Below, piece after piece: positions 1-8,077 of a DNA stretch of 64,000 nt (within the stretch, counting starts at the first letter, position 1; every line of letters begins with the position of its first letter). The position numbers and the translations under genes are program-made. The DNA lies in NCBI GenBank assembly GCA_910573745.1, contig CAJSYI010000004.1, forward strand, positions 1-64,000, read 5' to 3'. Source of the stretch: Muribaculaceae bacterium (GTDB lineage: Bacteria > Bacteroidota > Bacteroidia > Bacteroidales > Muribaculaceae). The notes beneath the pieces are model-generated. The model searched no databases. It was given only the letters and a program-made list of their open reading frames with translations, and had not been told where the DNA came from.

Positions 1-17
1 ACGCGAGTTCGGGATAA
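1..17. repeat. Left terminal inverted repeat of the IS
   Basis: ACGCGAGTTCGGGATAA is the exact reverse complement of bases 1129-1145. The 18th base differs between the two ends. Confidence 0.85.
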
Positions 18-56
18 CGAAAGCCCTAACGGCTGTTCTGAAAAGAGACATAGATT

Positions 57-89
57 ATCAGGTGACCCGGTCGGGTCGCCTGATTTTTT
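57..89 (+). terminator. Rho-independent terminator inside IS left end
   Basis: A 12-bp stem (57-68 with 73-84, one G-U pair) closes a 4-base loop (GGTC) and runs into a T6 tract at 84-89. It lies 3' of the transposase and would stop plus-strand transcription entering from the left before it runs antisense through the transposase. In the minus direction the stem is followed by mixed sequence, so it is weaker there. Confidence 0.7.
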
Positions 90-99
90 ACCGTCGTGT

Positions 100-1020
100 T
101 TACCGCCAGAAGACGAGCTGCCCGCTTGACTCGGGCACATCGTAATCGAAATTGACTCCGGGTTTTGTGGCGAAGAAGCAATATGCGCCCATTGCCGCAA
201 GCAGGTTCATTATGAAATTATGGACGCTACGGTGACGGGAATGCACCAGCTGCGCCACGTTCTTGAGCATGTCGTTTATCGACTCGATGACGCTCCTTTT
301 CCGGAGCATAATCTTGTCGTACAACGGCATCAGACGCTGTTTCATATTGGAGCGCAGCCCTGTCACGATATGCACCCCCTTGTCCCACAGATGTCCGAAA
401 AGCGATTGCGAGATATATCCCTTGTCGGCGTACAGTTTGCCGAACACCTTGTCTGTCAGCGTGTCAATGACTGATTCCTGTCGGTCATCGACATTGGCGC
501 GGGTGAGGACGAAATTCACAAGCTCGCCCTTTTCGTTGCACAGAAGGTGTAGCTTGAAGCCAACATACCACCCCATGGTGCTCTTGCCCTTGGCCGCAAT
601 GCCCTTGAATACCTTCATGCTGAATTCACGCTTGTTGTGTATAACCGGGATGCAGGTGCTGTCAACAAAACTTATGCCGGTGCATTCTCCGAAACAGGCA
701 AGACGCAGGAACATTGTCAGGGCCACGAAGCAACGCGGCATTACCTCGACAAAACGGTTGTACGAGAACCGGCGCGGGAACAGATGCTTCCATTGTCCGC
801 ACACGCATGACAGATAGTAATGCTTGAAGTTGCGGTAGGTGTTGAAGTGGAAACAGATCAGGATCGTTATGACCTCCGCATCGGACATCATGCGCTTTCG
901 GCGGCGTTTCGTTGCATCCGCAGAAGAGGAAAGGGCGTTTTTCGACATCTCTACTTCAAATTCTTTGCAAAAATCATCGGCAATACAGAAAATTTCAGTA
1001 ACTTTACTCTCGGTAATCAT
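100..1020 (-). CDS. IS982-family transposase
   Basis: This DDE transposase cuts and inserts the surrounding element. I start it at the ATG at 1018-1020 (MITESKVTEIF, 306 aa). The frame stays open 26 codons further upstream, but that extension has no similarity I recognise. In the 306-aa numbering, the catalytic acidic residues are in FVDST (D at about 120), YADKGY (D at about 199) and RSVIESIND (E at about 246). The spacing and the C-terminal HSRHRSVHNF segment fit IS982. There is no frameshift or internal stop, so it should be functional. It is the only gene of the element. Confidence 0.88.
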   Translation of the reverse strand: MITESKVTEIFCIADDFCKEFEVEMSKNALSSSADATKRRRKRMMSDAEVITILICFHFNTYRNFKHYYLSCVCGQWKHLFPRRFSYNRFVEVMPRCFVALTMFLRLACFGECTGISFVDSTCIPVIHNKREFSMKVFKGIAAKGKSTMGWYVGFKLHLLCNEKGELVNFVLTRANVDDRQESVIDTLTDKVFGKLYADKGYISQSLFGHLWDKGVHIVTGLRSNMKQRLMPLYDKIMLRKRSVIESINDMLKNVAQLVHSRHRSVHNFIMNLLAAMGAYCFFATKPGVNFDYDVPESSGQLVFWR

Positions 1021-1128
1021 GATATCGTATTTATTGTTTGGTTCCTCTAAATTACTAAATATCAGTGATATTACCAAAAGAATCGGCAACTTTTTCAAGC
1101 TGCTGATTCTACTTTTTTATACTATTAC

Positions 1129-1145
1129 TTATCCCGAACTCGCGT
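1129..1145. repeat. Right terminal inverted repeat of the IS
   Basis: TTATCCCGAACTCGCGT is the reverse complement of bases 1-17 and marks the right boundary of the element. Host sequence resumes at 1146. Confidence 0.85.
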
Positions 1146-1188
1146 TAAAAGCCCAGATTCTCGGAAACAGATGACCGGCTGAAACGAC

Positions 1189-1222
1189 GGGGGAGCGAAT
1201 CGAACAGTCCGCTCCCCCTTTT
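1189..1222 (+). terminator. Rho-independent terminator next to the IS
   Basis: Perfect 9-bp stem GGGGGAGCG (1189-1197) with CGCTCCCCC (1210-1218), followed by TTTT and a second T-run shortly after. The T-tract is on the plus strand, yet no plus-strand gene lies between it and the IS. It probably belonged to a gene now left of the IS. It may also stop nadC from the other side. Confidence 0.65.
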
Positions 1223-1243
1223 CCTGCTTTTAGAACGTGCTGC

Positions 1244-2092
1244 TCAGACAGCCTTGAAAGACATATCAAGCCCTTTTACGCTGTGGGTCAAAGCCCCAAC
1301 CGATATGAAATCCACTCCGGCCTCACCGTAAGCACGCAAATTATCAAGAGTTATTCCTCCTGATGATTCTGTCTCGGTCTTTCCTCCGACGAGAGCGACA
1401 GCCTCACGGGTAAGTTCCGGAGTGAAATTGTCGAACATTATTCGGTCCACTCCACCTATTTCCAACACCCTGCGTATGTCGTCAAGGCCTCTTACCTCGA
1501 CCTCGATTCTAAGGTCTTTCCTGTTTTCACGACAATAATTCTTCGCACGTTCCACGGCTTTCTCTATGCCGCCTGCGAAATCAATATGGTTGTCCTTTAT
1601 CAGAATCATGTCAAAAAGCCCGATTCTGTGATTCGTGCCACCGCCAAGCCTCACAGCCTCCTTTTCAAGCATGCGCATTCCTGGAGTGGTCTTGCGTGTA
1701 TCAAGGACTTTCGTTTTGAGTCCTTCAAGCTTATCCTGATAGCGGCGTGTCATAGTCGCGATTCCGCTCATGCGCTGCATGATGTTGAGCAGCGTGCGTT
1801 CGGCCACAAGCAATGAACGCACCGGGCCTTCAGCAAAAAAAGCTACATCGCCGGGGGTTACACGGCTTCCGTCAGTAATGATAATCTCCACCTTTATGGA
1901 AGGGTCTACTCTGTGAAGCACCTTTTCAGCCATTTCCACGCCTGCAATCACACCCTCTTCCTTTACAAGCAGCCTTGACCGCCCAATCGCATCCGCCGGA
2001 ATCGTGGAAAGGGTGGTATGGTCGCCGTCGCCTACATCTTCAGCGAAAGCGAGATCAAGAAGCTCGTCTATAAGCTCGTTTTTTGTCTTCAT
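1244..2092 (-). CDS. nadC: Nicotinate-nucleotide pyrophosphorylase (carboxylating)
   Basis: Cytosolic enzyme of de novo NAD synthesis that converts quinolinate and PRPP to nicotinate mononucleotide, CO2 and pyrophosphate. At 282 aa it has the normal family length. Visible motifs are the N-terminal AEDVGDGDHTT (about 18-27), ERTLLNIMQRMSGIAT (98-113), DTRKTTPGMR (131-140), GGGTNHRIGLFD (150-161), IKDNHI (165-170) and the C-terminal SSGGITLDN. These supply the arginine, lysine and histidine residues that bind quinolinate and PRPP in the family. It is divergent from rlmH, and nadA or nadB are not adjacent. Confidence 0.95.
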   Translation of the reverse strand: MKTKNELIDELLDLAFAEDVGDGDHTTLSTIPADAIGRSRLLVKEEGVIAGVEMAEKVLHRVDPSIKVEIIITDGSRVTPGDVAFFAEGPVRSLLVAERTLLNIMQRMSGIATMTRRYQDKLEGLKTKVLDTRKTTPGMRMLEKEAVRLGGGTNHRIGLFDMILIKDNHIDFAGGIEKAVERAKNYCRENRKDLRIEVEVRGLDDIRRVLEIGGVDRIMFDNFTPELTREAVALVGGKTETESSGGITLDNLRAYGEAGVDFISVGALTHSVKGLDMSFKAV

Positions 2093-2128
2093 ATCTTCAG
2101 GAATTGTTCTTTTCTCGTTATTAATTAG

Positions 2129-2136
2129 TAATTTTG
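2129..2136 (+). promoter_or_regulatory. -7 element for rlmH
   Basis: TAATTTTG matches the Bacteroidota -7 consensus TAnnTTTG. No good -33 TTTG is present at the expected distance. It would give an rlmH leader of about 14 bases. It lies 2 bases from the opposing nadC -7 box. Confidence 0.5.
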
Positions 2137-2138
2137 CG

Positions 2139-2146
2139 CAAAGTTA
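2139..2146 (-). promoter_or_regulatory. -7 element for nadC
   Basis: On the minus strand this reads TAACTTTG, a full TAnnTTTG match about 46 bases before the nadC start. No clear -33 TTTG is seen. It faces the rlmH -7 box, so the two promoters should exclude one another. Confidence 0.5.
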
Positions 2147-2155
2147 GCAAAAAAG

Positions 2156-2629
2156 ATGGATATAACATTGCTTGTCATAGGCAAAACAACCAGCCGGGAA
2201 ATAGCCGCACTTACAGAATCATACGTATCTCGATTAAGACATTATGTGCCTTTCAGGATAGTATATATTCCTGATGCCAAGAAAGGCAAGGCGGCAGACG
2301 AGGCAAAACAGAAAGCGAACGAGGGCGAGATGATCCTCTCAGTCCTGCAGCCTTCCGACCATGTGTGTCTACTCGACGAACATGGCAAAGAGGCAACGTC
2401 CATAGAGTTTTCATCCATGCTCCAGAAACGGATGGCATCAGGACTACGCAGACTCGTATTCGTAATCGGCGGCCCATACGGGTTTTCAAAGGCGGTATAT
2501 GACCGTGCCGACAGCCTGTTGTCACTGTCCAGAATGACCTTCAACCATGAGATGGTAAGGCTGTTTTTTACAGAGCAGGCATACCGGGCCATGACCATTC
2601 TCAAAGGAGAACCCTATCATCACGAGTAA
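2156..2629 (+). CDS. rlmH: 23S rRNA (pseudouridine-1915-N3) methyltransferase
   Basis: SPOUT-class methyltransferase that methylates pseudouridine 1915 in helix 69 of 23S rRNA on assembled ribosomes, using S-adenosylmethionine. Its 157 aa are typical. The knot region carries VFVIGGPYGFSKAVYDRAD, the SAM-binding glycine-rich loop, and the C-terminus has the conserved block MTFNHEMVRLFFTEQAYRA followed by KGEPYHHE. The ATG at 2156 is 20 bases downstream of its -7 box. It is divergent from nadC. Confidence 0.95.
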   Translation: MDITLLVIGKTTSREIAALTESYVSRLRHYVPFRIVYIPDAKKGKAADEAKQKANEGEMILSVLQPSDHVCLLDEHGKEATSIEFSSMLQKRMASGLRRLVFVIGGPYGFSKAVYDRADSLLSLSRMTFNHEMVRLFFTEQAYRAMTILKGEPYHHE

Positions 2630-2689
2630 AAGGTCGTAAAAATAGTCTCTAAATGGCTCAGAACAGGAGAGACTATAGGAAAATTTTGT

Positions 2690-2697
2690 TAACTTTG
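2690..2697 (+). promoter_or_regulatory. -7 element upstream of the acyltransferase
   Basis: TAACTTTG is a full TAnnTTTG match, but no TTTG is found 19-21 bases upstream. It would leave a 5' leader of about 110 bases before the acyltransferase gene at 2817. Confidence 0.45.
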
Positions 2698-2816
2698 CAC
2701 CGCAATGGAAACATCGCGCCTTCCGGCAGGTTCTCAGTTTTATAAGAGAGGATTGCATATGAACAAGCATTGAACTCTTGCCGATGACCGCCGCCGGTAA
2801 ACCAAATCTATAGACA
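2698..2816 (+). other. Leader of the acyltransferase gene with a short open frame
   Basis: Between the -7 box and the acyltransferase start lies a 22-codon frame (2705-2773) whose ATG is only 7 bases after the -7 box, so it would be read from a near-leaderless end. It begins METSRLPAG. Nothing about its sequence is recognisable, and it could be chance. Confidence 0.2.
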
Positions 2817-3992
2817 ATGGCTTCTGAAGACTTCAAATTCAATGACATAGCCCCTTACGATGATGCTGAATTCCAGCATAAGATGCGTCATCTCGTCGAG
2901 GAGCCGGGCTTCCTGCACGCTGTAGGATACGCAATGCCTAAGGAGGCGATTCCGGCTTTGATAGAAGACTTGTTGAAAATCAACAACAAGTATGATTTCC
3001 AGCATCAGATAATGTTCCCTTTCCTCGAGATGCTTGCCAAGACCACCACTTCCGGAATAACCATCGGTGGGGTGAAGCATTTCAATCCGTCTCTCAATTA
3101 TACATTCATCACCAACCACAGGGACATTGTCCTCGACGCCTCTTTCCTGAACCTCGCTTTCCTCAGGCACAACCTTCCCACCACCGAAGTGGCAATCGGA
3201 GACAACCTGTTGATATACGACTGGATTTCCGACCTTGTGCGCCTGAACAAAAGTTTCATCGTGCGCCGCAACACCGGTCTGCGAGAAGGGCTGATGGCCG
3301 CCAAGAAGCTTTCTGCCTACATCCACTATACGATTCTTGAAAAGCATGAATCAATATGGATAGCCCAACGCGAAGGAAGGGCAAAAGACAGTTCAGACCA
3401 TACGCAGGACTCACTTGTGAAGATGCTCGCCCTTGGCGGTGAGGGCATGTTTATGGACAGGCTGAAGGAAATCAACCTGATGCCCGTGGCCATATCATAC
3501 GAATATGACCCGAACGATTATCTGAAAGCCAGGGAATTCCTTATGCGCCGACGCGACCCGGAATTCAAGAAAAGCCAGCGCGACGACCTGTTCTCTATGG
3601 AAACGGGACTTTTGCAGTTCAAGGGCCGCGTGCATTTCCAGCTCACGCCGCGCATTAACGGGCGCATAGACCAAATCGGGGATTTCCCGGACACGAATAC
3701 AGCCGCACGCCATGTCGGAAGCCTGATAGACCAGGCAATACACAGAAGCTACGAAATATTCCCTATCAATTATGTGGCTTTTGACATGCTTTACAACACG
3801 TCCCGTTTCGCCCGTAAATACACCAGTGAGCAGAAATCCGGATTTGCAGAATATCTTGAAGGCCAGCTCGACAAGATTGATCTTCCGGAAATAAGCTCTG
3901 AAGAACGGGAATGGATGAAAGAGAAAATAGTAACCATGTATGCCAACCCCTTGAAGAACAAACTCCGCACGTTCTTCGGCGGAGAACTTTGA
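2817..3992 (+). CDS. Glycerol-phosphate-type acyltransferase (PlsC superfamily)
   Basis: Membrane-associated acyltransferase, probably of phospholipid or other acylated-lipid synthesis. Near residue 98 it has the block TNHRDIVLDAS, which corresponds to the catalytic NHxxxxD motif. As read here the His and the last Asp are separated by five residues rather than four, with an extra Asp two after the His. Further on, FIVRRNTG (about 150) matches the block with a substrate-binding arginine, and IAQREGRAKD matches the FPEG(T/G)R-type block. At 391 aa it is longer than PlsC and lacks obvious transmembrane helices. Bacteroidota homologues are usually called 1-acyl-sn-glycerol-3-phosphate acyltransferase. 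The exact acyl acceptor cannot be told from sequence. Confidence 0.75.
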   Translation: MASEDFKFNDIAPYDDAEFQHKMRHLVEEPGFLHAVGYAMPKEAIPALIEDLLKINNKYDFQHQIMFPFLEMLAKTTTSGITIGGVKHFNPSLNYTFITNHRDIVLDASFLNLAFLRHNLPTTEVAIGDNLLIYDWISDLVRLNKSFIVRRNTGLREGLMAAKKLSAYIHYTILEKHESIWIAQREGRAKDSSDHTQDSLVKMLALGGEGMFMDRLKEINLMPVAISYEYDPNDYLKAREFLMRRRDPEFKKSQRDDLFSMETGLLQFKGRVHFQLTPRINGRIDQIGDFPDTNTAARHVGSLIDQAIHRSYEIFPINYVAFDMLYNTSRFARKYTSEQKSGFAEYLEGQLDKIDLPEISSEEREWMKEKIVTMYANPLKNKLRTFFGGEL

Positions 3993-4016
3993 TTCAACTC
4001 CATTTCTTTTGTGCAT

Positions 4017-5258
4017 ATGCGTCTCCCTTTGATTGCCGTATCCATAACGCTGATCTGCAGTTTACTCATAGACTTCTGCATCTGGCATGACATACGCCGA
4101 GGATGCCGCAGCATGCATTTATCCGGAAGACGCAGATGCATTTCCGCTTACTGGGTGTCTACGGTTCTGTGCTGGGGACTCCTGCTGACGGTTGTCTTTA
4201 TGCCTAAGCGCGGGGAATCGAGCATAATACCATTGATGTGGATGCTCTATGCATACATTTCGGTCTACATCCCGAAACTCATTTATGTCCTTTTTTCCCT
4301 TATCGGACGCATTCCGTCCCTGTGGCACGGCAAGTCGATAAAGCTCGGCAAATACGTGGGGCTGCCTATCGGCATAATCGTTTTTGCAACAATATGGTGG
4401 GGAGCCACCGGAGGCCGCCGTGCGATACAGACCAATGTGGTTGAGATGGCTTCCCCCAAGATACCTGAGGCATTCGACGGATACCGCATAGTGCAGTTTT
4501 CAGACCTCCATGTCGGCACGTGGGGTGCAGACACGGCATTCGTGTCAAGATTCGTTGACTCCATCAACTCTCTCAGGCCTGACTTGATAGTCTTTACAGG
4601 AGACGTCGTGAACAGATGCACAGACGAGATAAAGCCATTCGTCCCCGCATTGTCCCGCCTATCGGCCAAAGACGGCGTTTATTCAGTCCTTGGCAATCAT
4701 GATTACGGAGATTATATGGATTGGAAATCCCAGTCCGACCACGAAAGGAACAATGCCGAAATGCGTTCCATACAAGCCCGTATGGGATGGACAATGCTCA
4801 ACAATGACCATTGTTTCCTCAAAGCCGACAATGACTCCATTGTGCTGATTGGCGTGGAAAACTGGGGCGAACCCCCTTTTCGTCAATACGGAAGACTTGA
4901 AGACGCATATCCGTCAATCGCCGCACCGGCACAGAATGCCAACGACCGGAAGTTCAAGATTCTGCTCTCGCACAATCCGGAACATTGGAGACTGGAAGTT
5001 TCAAGAAACACCAACATTGACCTTACTCTTTCCGGGCATACACATGCAATGCAGTTCATCGTATCCGCCAAGAACTGGCGTTGGTCTCCGTCGCAATACC
5101 GATATGAGCAATGGGGAGGAATGTATGAAGCAACGTCTCCTGACGGCCGTCCTTCACGCATATACGTCAACATCGGTTCCGGGGAAGTCGGGATGCCATA
5201 TCGCATCGGTGCCGATTCAGAAATAACGCTTATAACACTGAAACACGCTCCACGATGA
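4017..5258 (+). CDS. Membrane-anchored metallophosphoesterase
   Basis: Calcineurin-like phosphoesterase on an N-terminal membrane domain. The first 140 residues hold about four hydrophobic helices. The catalytic part then shows the five family blocks: FSDLHVG (D-x-H), VFTGDVVN (GD), LGNHDYG (GNHD), LLSHNPEHW, and LSGHTHAMQ (GHxH), which coordinate two metal ions. The layout resembles YkoQ/YaeI-type enzymes, for which lipid (UDP-diacylglucosamine-like or polyprenyl) substrates have been proposed, but the substrate here is unknown. I use the ATG at 4017 over a GTG two codons earlier. The stop overlaps the folK start (ATGA), so the two should be translationally coupled. Confidence 0.85.
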   Translation: MRLPLIAVSITLICSLLIDFCIWHDIRRGCRSMHLSGRRRCISAYWVSTVLCWGLLLTVVFMPKRGESSIIPLMWMLYAYISVYIPKLIYVLFSLIGRIPSLWHGKSIKLGKYVGLPIGIIVFATIWWGATGGRRAIQTNVVEMASPKIPEAFDGYRIVQFSDLHVGTWGADTAFVSRFVDSINSLRPDLIVFTGDVVNRCTDEIKPFVPALSRLSAKDGVYSVLGNHDYGDYMDWKSQSDHERNNAEMRSIQARMGWTMLNNDHCFLKADNDSIVLIGVENWGEPPFRQYGRLEDAYPSIAAPAQNANDRKFKILLSHNPEHWRLEVSRNTNIDLTLSGHTHAMQFIVSAKNWRWSPSQYRYEQWGGMYEATSPDGRPSRIYVNIGSGEVGMPYRIGADSEITLITLKHAPR

Positions 5259-5650
5259 TTTCACACAAAACCGTGCTTTGCCTCGGAAGCAACTGCGGAG
5301 ATCGAAAGAAGACCCTTGAGAATGCACTGACTGTAATCCGGTCGATTGCGGAAAGCGTGAAAGCCTCTGAAATGTATGAGACTCCGGCGGTAGCCGACGC
5401 ATCTTCTACTGCATTTGCAAAGCACCCTTATGTGAACATGGTGGTAGAGGCAGAAACCTCACTGACACTTCATGACTTGGGCATAAAGCTAAAGGAAACT
5501 GAAATCGAGGCAGGACGGGATGACGAATGCAGGAAACTCGGCCTTGTTCCGCTTGATATGGACATTATAGTGTTCGACAGCAAGATACTGCGTCCGAGAG
5601 ATTACGCACAGTCGTTTTTCCGAATCGGACTTAAGCAGCTCAAACATTGA
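5255..5650 (+). CDS. folK: 2-amino-4-hydroxy-6-hydroxymethyldihydropteridine pyrophosphokinase
   Basis: HPPK transfers pyrophosphate from ATP to 6-hydroxymethyl-dihydropterin in folate synthesis. The N-terminus has CLGSNCGDRKKTLENA, and later come the YETPAV block, KHPYVNMVVEAETSL, and LVPLDMDIIVFD, equivalent to the usual R-x-(I/L)-D-(L/M)-D-I metal-binding block with its two aspartates. The arginine usually just before this block is not obvious. At 131 aa it is shorter than the E. coli enzyme (about 159), a length seen in Bacteroidota. It is read from an ATGA overlap with the metallophosphoesterase. Confidence 0.88.
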   Translation: MISHKTVLCLGSNCGDRKKTLENALTVIRSIAESVKASEMYETPAVADASSTAFAKHPYVNMVVEAETSLTLHDLGIKLKETEIEAGRDDECRKLGLVPLDMDIIVFDSKILRPRDYAQSFFRIGLKQLKH

Positions 5651-5721
5651 CTTCCAAACCGTCCAGCACCCGCTGCACCCACTGACATCGCCATATTTTG
5701 ACGCGCGGAAGTCAATTTCTT

Positions 5722-5753
5722 TTTGGCAATATGGGATTTTTTTGCTAACTTTG
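5722..5753 (+). promoter_or_regulatory. Bacteroidota-type promoter for bamD
   Basis: TTTG at 5722-5725, 20-base spacer, TAACTTTG at 5746-5753. This full consensus match sits about 31 bases before the chosen bamD start. Confidence 0.75.
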
Positions 5754-5784
5754 CAGATTGATAACGTTATCCAAAATTCAACCG

Positions 5785-6585
5785 ATGCGTAAGTATCTAT
5801 ATGTCATAGCGGCATTGGCTTTGCTCAGTTCTTGTGGGGAATACAACAAGGTGCTGAAAAGCCGCGATGCCAATTATCGTTTTGATTACGCTAAACGCGC
5901 ATTCAACGAAAAGAAATACGTCAATGCCGCTACTGTCCTTACAGACATAATCACCCCCCTGCGCGGCGGACCGAACGGCGAAGAGGCTCTGTATCTCCTC
6001 GCCATGTCGCATTTTGAAAACAAGGATTACCTCAACGCAGGCCTGTATTTCAAGACCTACTACCAACGCTATCCCCGAGGAAAGTATGCGGAACTCGCAA
6101 GGTTCTACGGAGGCTATGGCTATTACCTTGATTCTCCCGACCCACAGCTTGACCAATCGATGACGGTCAAGGCAATCGAAGAACTGACTGGATTCCTTGA
6201 GGCATACCCGAAAAGCGACAGGGTAACTGTGGCCCAAAACGCCATTTTCGAGATGCAGGACAAACTGACGCTGAAAGAACTTCAGAACGCCCAACTCTAC
6301 TACAACCTGGGGAACTTCCTCGGAAACAACTACCAGTCGGCGATAATCACGGCCCAGAACGCCATCAAGTCATATCCCTACTCAAAATACAAGGAGGATT
6401 TCGAAATGCTTATATTGAAATCCAAATTCCAGGAAGCGCGCCAGAGCATCGACGAGCGCAGGGAAGAGCGTTACAGGGATGTTGTGGACGAATACTATTC
6501 TTTCATCAACAATTATCCCGACACAAAGAACAGAAAAGAGGCCGACAACATCTTCAAGATTGCCGAAAAGCATGTAAAGAACTGA
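5785..6585 (+). CDS. bamD: Outer membrane assembly lipoprotein BamD
   Basis: BamD is the essential lipoprotein partner of BamA in the complex that folds beta-barrel proteins into the outer membrane. I start it at the ATG at 5785, which gives a clean lipoprotein signal MRKYLYVIAALALLSSC with lipobox LLSSC. The frame is open nine codons earlier but that would spoil the signal. The mature part is helical with tetratricopeptide-like repeats (AKRAFNEKKYVNAATVL, LYLLAMSHFENKDYLNAG, AIEELTGFLEAYPKSD), and the length of about 266 aa fits the family. The omega subunit gene follows after 60 bases and is likely co-transcribed. Confidence 0.92.
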   Translation: MRKYLYVIAALALLSSCGEYNKVLKSRDANYRFDYAKRAFNEKKYVNAATVLTDIITPLRGGPNGEEALYLLAMSHFENKDYLNAGLYFKTYYQRYPRGKYAELARFYGGYGYYLDSPDPQLDQSMTVKAIEELTGFLEAYPKSDRVTVAQNAIFEMQDKLTLKELQNAQLYYNLGNFLGNNYQSAIITAQNAIKSYPYSKYKEDFEMLILKSKFQEARQSIDERREERYRDVVDEYYSFINNYPDTKNRKEADNIFKIAEKHVKN

Positions 6586-6645
6586 TCGACCCCCGAATCA
6601 TAAATCAAGACAACGAATAAATCAAGACTCATATAACACGGTTCT

Positions 6646-6981
6646 ATGGACTACAAGAAGACCAATGCACCTCTCAACACTGTAACACGCGACATGATTG
6701 CCATGTCTGAACAGACTGGAAATGTTTACGAAACCGTATGCGTGATTGGCAAGCGAGCCAACCAGATTTCAGTGGAAATGAAAAATGACCTCCAGAAGAA
6801 GCTTCAGGAGTTCGCTTCCACCGACAATCTCGAAGAAGTGTCGGAAAACCGCGAACAGATTGAAATTTCCCGCTTCTACGAAAAGCTGCCGAAGCCCACT
6901 CTGATTGCCACACAGGAATATCTTGAGCACAAGCTCTATTTCAGCAATCCCGCCAAGGAGAAAGAACGTATCTCTGAATAA
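6646..6981 (+). CDS. rpoZ: RNA polymerase omega subunit (Rpb6-type)
   Basis: Small subunit that helps RNA polymerase assemble and hold the beta-prime subunit. The family core is seen in NVYETVCVIGKRANQIS (about 26-42), equivalent to the omega/Rpb6 motif for residues touching beta-prime. The 111-aa length and the C-terminal YEKLPKPTLIATQEYLEHKL are characteristic of the Bacteroidota version usually annotated RNA polymerase Rpb6. It follows bamD on the same strand. Confidence 0.88.
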   Translation: MDYKKTNAPLNTVTRDMIAMSEQTGNVYETVCVIGKRANQISVEMKNDLQKKLQEFASTDNLEEVSENREQIEISRFYEKLPKPTLIATQEYLEHKLYFSNPAKEKERISE

Positions 6982-7066
6982 GAAGATTGCAACCGACAAA
7001 CGGCACAAGTCGTCTGCATCAGTCCATGATGAAGGCGACTTTCCTTTTTTGGAAAAACAAAAACGG

Positions 7067-8077
7067 ATGGATTTAAAAAAGACAATTTTCATCTTCAATC
7101 CTGACACGGATTTTGCCCAAGCCGACCCGTTTGCAAACTATACGCCCAATGCAAAAATAAGGGCGTTCAGACGAAGGATGGCACTGGTACAGTCCGAGAT
7201 TGCATCACCCGGAGACATGATCCTCCTTCTCGACGGTCAGACCGATGTCGAAATGACCTCTTTGCCACACTATTCCGCTTTCAGCCAGAAAGGGCTTTCG
7301 GCCATACGTCCAGACGAAATAAAGCACATCGATTACGGCATTTACGGTTTTACACCTTGGGGATGGAATCAGACGCTCAGACGCAGATTAATCAAACACG
7401 GGGCGGTTTCGTCGAATCTTCCGTCAGAGGAAAGCCTTGACAGACTCAGGGAGCTGACACACAGACGCACTACAATACATTTCCACAACGAACTGCGCTC
7501 GCTCGGCATCCATTCCGGAATAAGTTCCCCATATGAGTTCACAGACCTGACTTCTCTCGAAGCATGGCTCCGACGGTTTCCTGAAAGTTTCCTGAAAGCG
7601 CCTTGGAGCAGTTCCGGGCGCGGAATAATGCCTACTTCAGGACAACCGCTGCCGCTGATGCTTCAATGGGCGAAAGGGATAATCGCACGCCAAGGGAGTG
7701 TCATGGCAGAAAGAGCCATGGACAAGACTCTCGACTTTGCCACAGAATGGGAGTGCCGCAATGATAAAACCATATTCTCAGGATATTCAGTCTTCAGCAC
7801 GAGCGGCAGATCAGTGTACAAAGGCAATGTCGGTGCAGACGACGGCTCGCTGCGACAAATCATATGCCAGCACATAAACGAACCTCTCGACAGAATCGTA
7901 GAATGCCAACGCAAAACAATAAACAAGCTGATTGCACCTTTCTATTCCGGCCCGTTGGGAATAGACATGCTCGCAGACCGGCAAGGCACCGTGAACGCCT
8001 GCATAGAGCTTAACATCAGAATGACAATGGGACACATAGCCCTTAAAAAGCCCGTTTGTCCCAGTTCCGTGTTTTAA
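7067..8077 (+). CDS. Orphan ATP-grasp-like protein
   Basis: A 336-aa protein starting at the ATG at 7067 (MDLKKTIFIFNPDTDFA). The frame is open further upstream, but that part overlaps the omega gene and looks non-coding. Signs of the ATP-grasp fold are SFLKAPWSSSGRGIMP (ATP-binding lysine and glycine-rich loop, about 176-191), SVMAERAMDK, and a C-terminal metal-binding pattern in GPLGIDMLA followed by ACIELNIRMTMGHIAL (acidic, Asn and Arg residues). ATP-grasp enzymes join a carboxylate to an amine or thiol using ATP. The substrate is unknown and no peptide-precursor gene is adjacent. The end overlaps the convergent nrdG end by four bases. Homologues are annotated as hypothetical in Bacteroidales. 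Confidence 0.65.
   Translation: MDLKKTIFIFNPDTDFAQADPFANYTPNAKIRAFRRRMALVQSEIASPGDMILLLDGQTDVEMTSLPHYSAFSQKGLSAIRPDEIKHIDYGIYGFTPWGWNQTLRRRLIKHGAVSSNLPSEESLDRLRELTHRRTTIHFHNELRSLGIHSGISSPYEFTDLTSLEAWLRRFPESFLKAPWSSSGRGIMPTSGQPLPLMLQWAKGIIARQGSVMAERAMDKTLDFATEWECRNDKTIFSGYSVFSTSGRSVYKGNVGADDGSLRQIICQHINEPLDRIVECQRKTINKLIAPFYSGPLGIDMLADRQGTVNACIELNIRMTMGHIALKKPVCPSSVF

Larger units (their letters stand above)
1..1145 (-). mobile_element. IS982-family insertion sequence
   Basis: The element is bounded by perfect 17-bp inverted repeats at 1-17 and 1129-1145 and holds one DDE transposase on the minus strand. About 108 bases separate the transposase start from the right repeat. A strong hairpin terminator sits just inside the left end (57-89), facing transcription that would enter from the left. 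Family assignment rests on the transposase. The left repeat starts exactly at the window edge, so I cannot see the flank or any target-site duplication, and the repeat may extend outside. The complete frame and perfect repeats suggest an intact, potentially recent copy (inference). Confidence 0.85.

Noticed and set aside
6905-7066. Upstream extension of the ATP-grasp gene
   Set aside because: It overlaps the end of the omega subunit gene and encodes low-quality basic sequence. The ATG at 7067 gives a sensible N-terminus.
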